From Puia dinghuensis (GTDB lineage Bacteria > Bacteroidota > Bacteroidia > Chitinophagales > Chitinophagaceae), in the NCBI GenBank assembly GCA_026224995.1, contig JAMFRX010000297.1:1-5522 (forward strand): 5,522 bases of DNA. Direction: 5' to 3'. Made by a program: the position numbers and the translations under genes. Of the stretch, positions 4,599 to 5,522 are shown piece after piece. Below the pieces are notes generated by a model. It was given only the letters and a program-made list of their open reading frames with translations. It made no database searches and was not told where the DNA came from. Each line of letters opens with the position of its first letter. Within the stretch, counting starts at the first letter, position 1.

Positions 4599-5522
4599 AT
4601 TCAATCACCAATTGTTTTGTTGCGCTGAATGACCCTTCCGGGGCTTCGGCTATGATCCGGTATTGATAGATACCGGCGGCCAGATGGCCTGCGTTGAAGG
4701 GCAGGCTGTGTGGGCCGGCGCTTTCGTAGTCGTTTGCGAGGATGGCGACGGGCCTTCCCAACAGGTCGTATACCTGCAGGGAGACGTGACTGTCATGGGG
4801 CAGGGTATAGGCGATGGTGGTATTGCCGCGGAAGGGGTTGGGATAATTGGCGAGAGCAGCGGTAAGGGGTGTGGCGAGCTTCTGTGCTGCGTCCTGTGCT
4901 GTGGCCGAATCGGCCGCGAGCGGCGAAATAGTCATCTGTGGCTGGGTATATTTTATGGTGGTAAAATTGGCCCCGTAGTCTGCCCAGCCCGTGACATAGA
5001 TAGTCGCCGAAAAGCCGATGAAGTGGCTGATGGGGTTGAGGATGGCGATAGCGGAGGGGTCGTCGTCCCCGTTGGTAGGACCGTTGTAGGTGGCTGTCCA
5101 AAGGCGGCTTCCATTCGACCCGAATTTCACTGTGACGTAATTTTGAGTTGAAGTATACGAATTGGTGATCACGCCTGCGGCGGCTGCCAGGTAAATGCTT
5201 CCCTGGAAGTCGACAGCCATGGAGACAAAATCCGAAGCGGCCTGGGTGAAATAGAATTCCGTCCAGGGGATCGAGCCGGCCGGCGTGTATTGTCTGGCGG
5301 TTACATAATAGTTATTCACCGAAGGTTCATAATAGCCTGCGACATCGATGTTACCATAGGGATCGATCGCGATACAGGTATTGTTATTGGACAGGGTGTC
5401 CTTGTCTATCCACTGCTGTGTTCCGGTAGGACTATAGGACAGGGTGACGCCGTTGCTGCCGCTTGAACCGACGATGTATAGGTTTCCCGCGGCATCGAGC
5501 GCCAATGCCTTTCCCTCGTCCT
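4597..5522 (-). CDS. Secreted beta-propeller-repeat protein with type IX secretion C-terminal sorting domain, N-terminus outside window
   Basis: The visible part is 307 residues, open to the right edge; a TTG at 5505 could be read as a start, but the frame continues upstream with matching repeat sequence (DEGKALALDAAGN), so the gene is cut by the window. Residues 1-196 hold about four repeats of a propeller type (SBBP-like): 'AxDxxGNxYVxG' strands around Asp9, Asp53 and Asp104, with intervening Y-x-P-x-G...W units around Trp37, Trp86 and Trp141, about 45-55 residues apart. The fourth repeat (157-178) has about 10 extra residues where Asp-x-x-Gly is expected. An Ala/Thr-rich linker (about 197-224) leads to a typical type A sorting domain, about 225-307: NYPNPF at 225-230, YDLLGRPV at 251-258, AGIYQYRI, and the end KQLVIE. 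Family knowledge says such proteins are exported by Sec, carried across the outer membrane by the Por/T9SS and released or anchored to the surface. The signal peptide should lie outside the window. The substrate or partner is unknown. It converges on ppc with 4 bp between stops. Confidence 0.93.
   Translation of the reverse strand, partial: DEGKALALDAAGNLYIVGSSGSNGVTLSYSPTGTQQWIDKDTLSNNNTCIAIDPYGNIDVAGYYEPSVNNYYVTARQYTPAGSIPWTEFYFTQAASDFVSMAVDFQGSIYLAAAAGVITNSYTSTQNYVTVKFGSNGSRLWTATYNGPTNGDDDPSAIAILNPISHFIGFSATIYVTGWADYGANFTTIKYTQPQMTISPLAADSATAQDAAQKLATPLTAALANYPNPFRGNTTIAYTLPHDSHVSLQVYDLLGRPVAILANDYESAGPHSLPFNAGHLAAGIYQYRIIAEAPEGSFSATKQLVIE

Noticed and set aside
4663..5151. Plus-strand 162-codon frame opposite the secreted-protein gene
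   Set aside because: The minus strand carries the recognisable propeller repeats and sorting domain; the plus-strand translation is Gly/Val-rich without any motif.

Overview
The window comes from a member of the Bacteroidota, and a fairly GC-rich one; a Chitinophagaceae-like origin is a guess from overall character, not something proven here. The evidence is a protein with a type IX secretion (Por) C-terminal sorting domain, a phosphoenolpyruvate carboxylase of a divergent type, no Shine-Dalgarno sequence before either complete start codon, and a candidate promoter of the Bacteroidota form (TTTG, 19 nt, TAnnTTTG-like).

Layout: (1) 1-1651, minus strand: the first 550 codons of a bifunctional aspartokinase/homoserine dehydrogenase (thrA). 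It runs off the left edge and lacks most of the homoserine dehydrogenase catalytic region. (2) 1652-2012: a 361-bp divergent control region, unusually dense in short repeats and dyads. It holds a candidate thrA promoter, a palindrome with a competing pairing partner, three copies of the octamer GTTGTAAT, a 16/17-bp tandem repeat and a GC-rich hairpin just before ppc. (3) 2013-4592, plus strand: a complete phosphoenolpyruvate carboxylase (ppc, 859 aa). (4) 4597-5522, minus strand: the C-terminal 307 residues of a secreted beta-propeller-repeat protein with a type IX sorting signal. It converges on ppc with only 4 bp between the stop codons and runs off the right edge.

The first two genes make metabolic sense together. 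PEP carboxylase produces oxaloacetate, which is transaminated to aspartate. ThrA phosphorylates aspartate and later reduces aspartate semialdehyde to homoserine, on the way to threonine and methionine. The divergent arrangement could let one control region adjust carbon supply and pathway entry together; this is inference from layout. The third gene has no evident link to the other two.

No mobile element, CRISPR array, tRNA or rRNA was seen. I see no clear new multi-gene system. The most interesting part is the 361-bp thrA-ppc intergenic region, whose repeats and alternative pairings are not explained by a riboswitch or attenuator family that I recognise.
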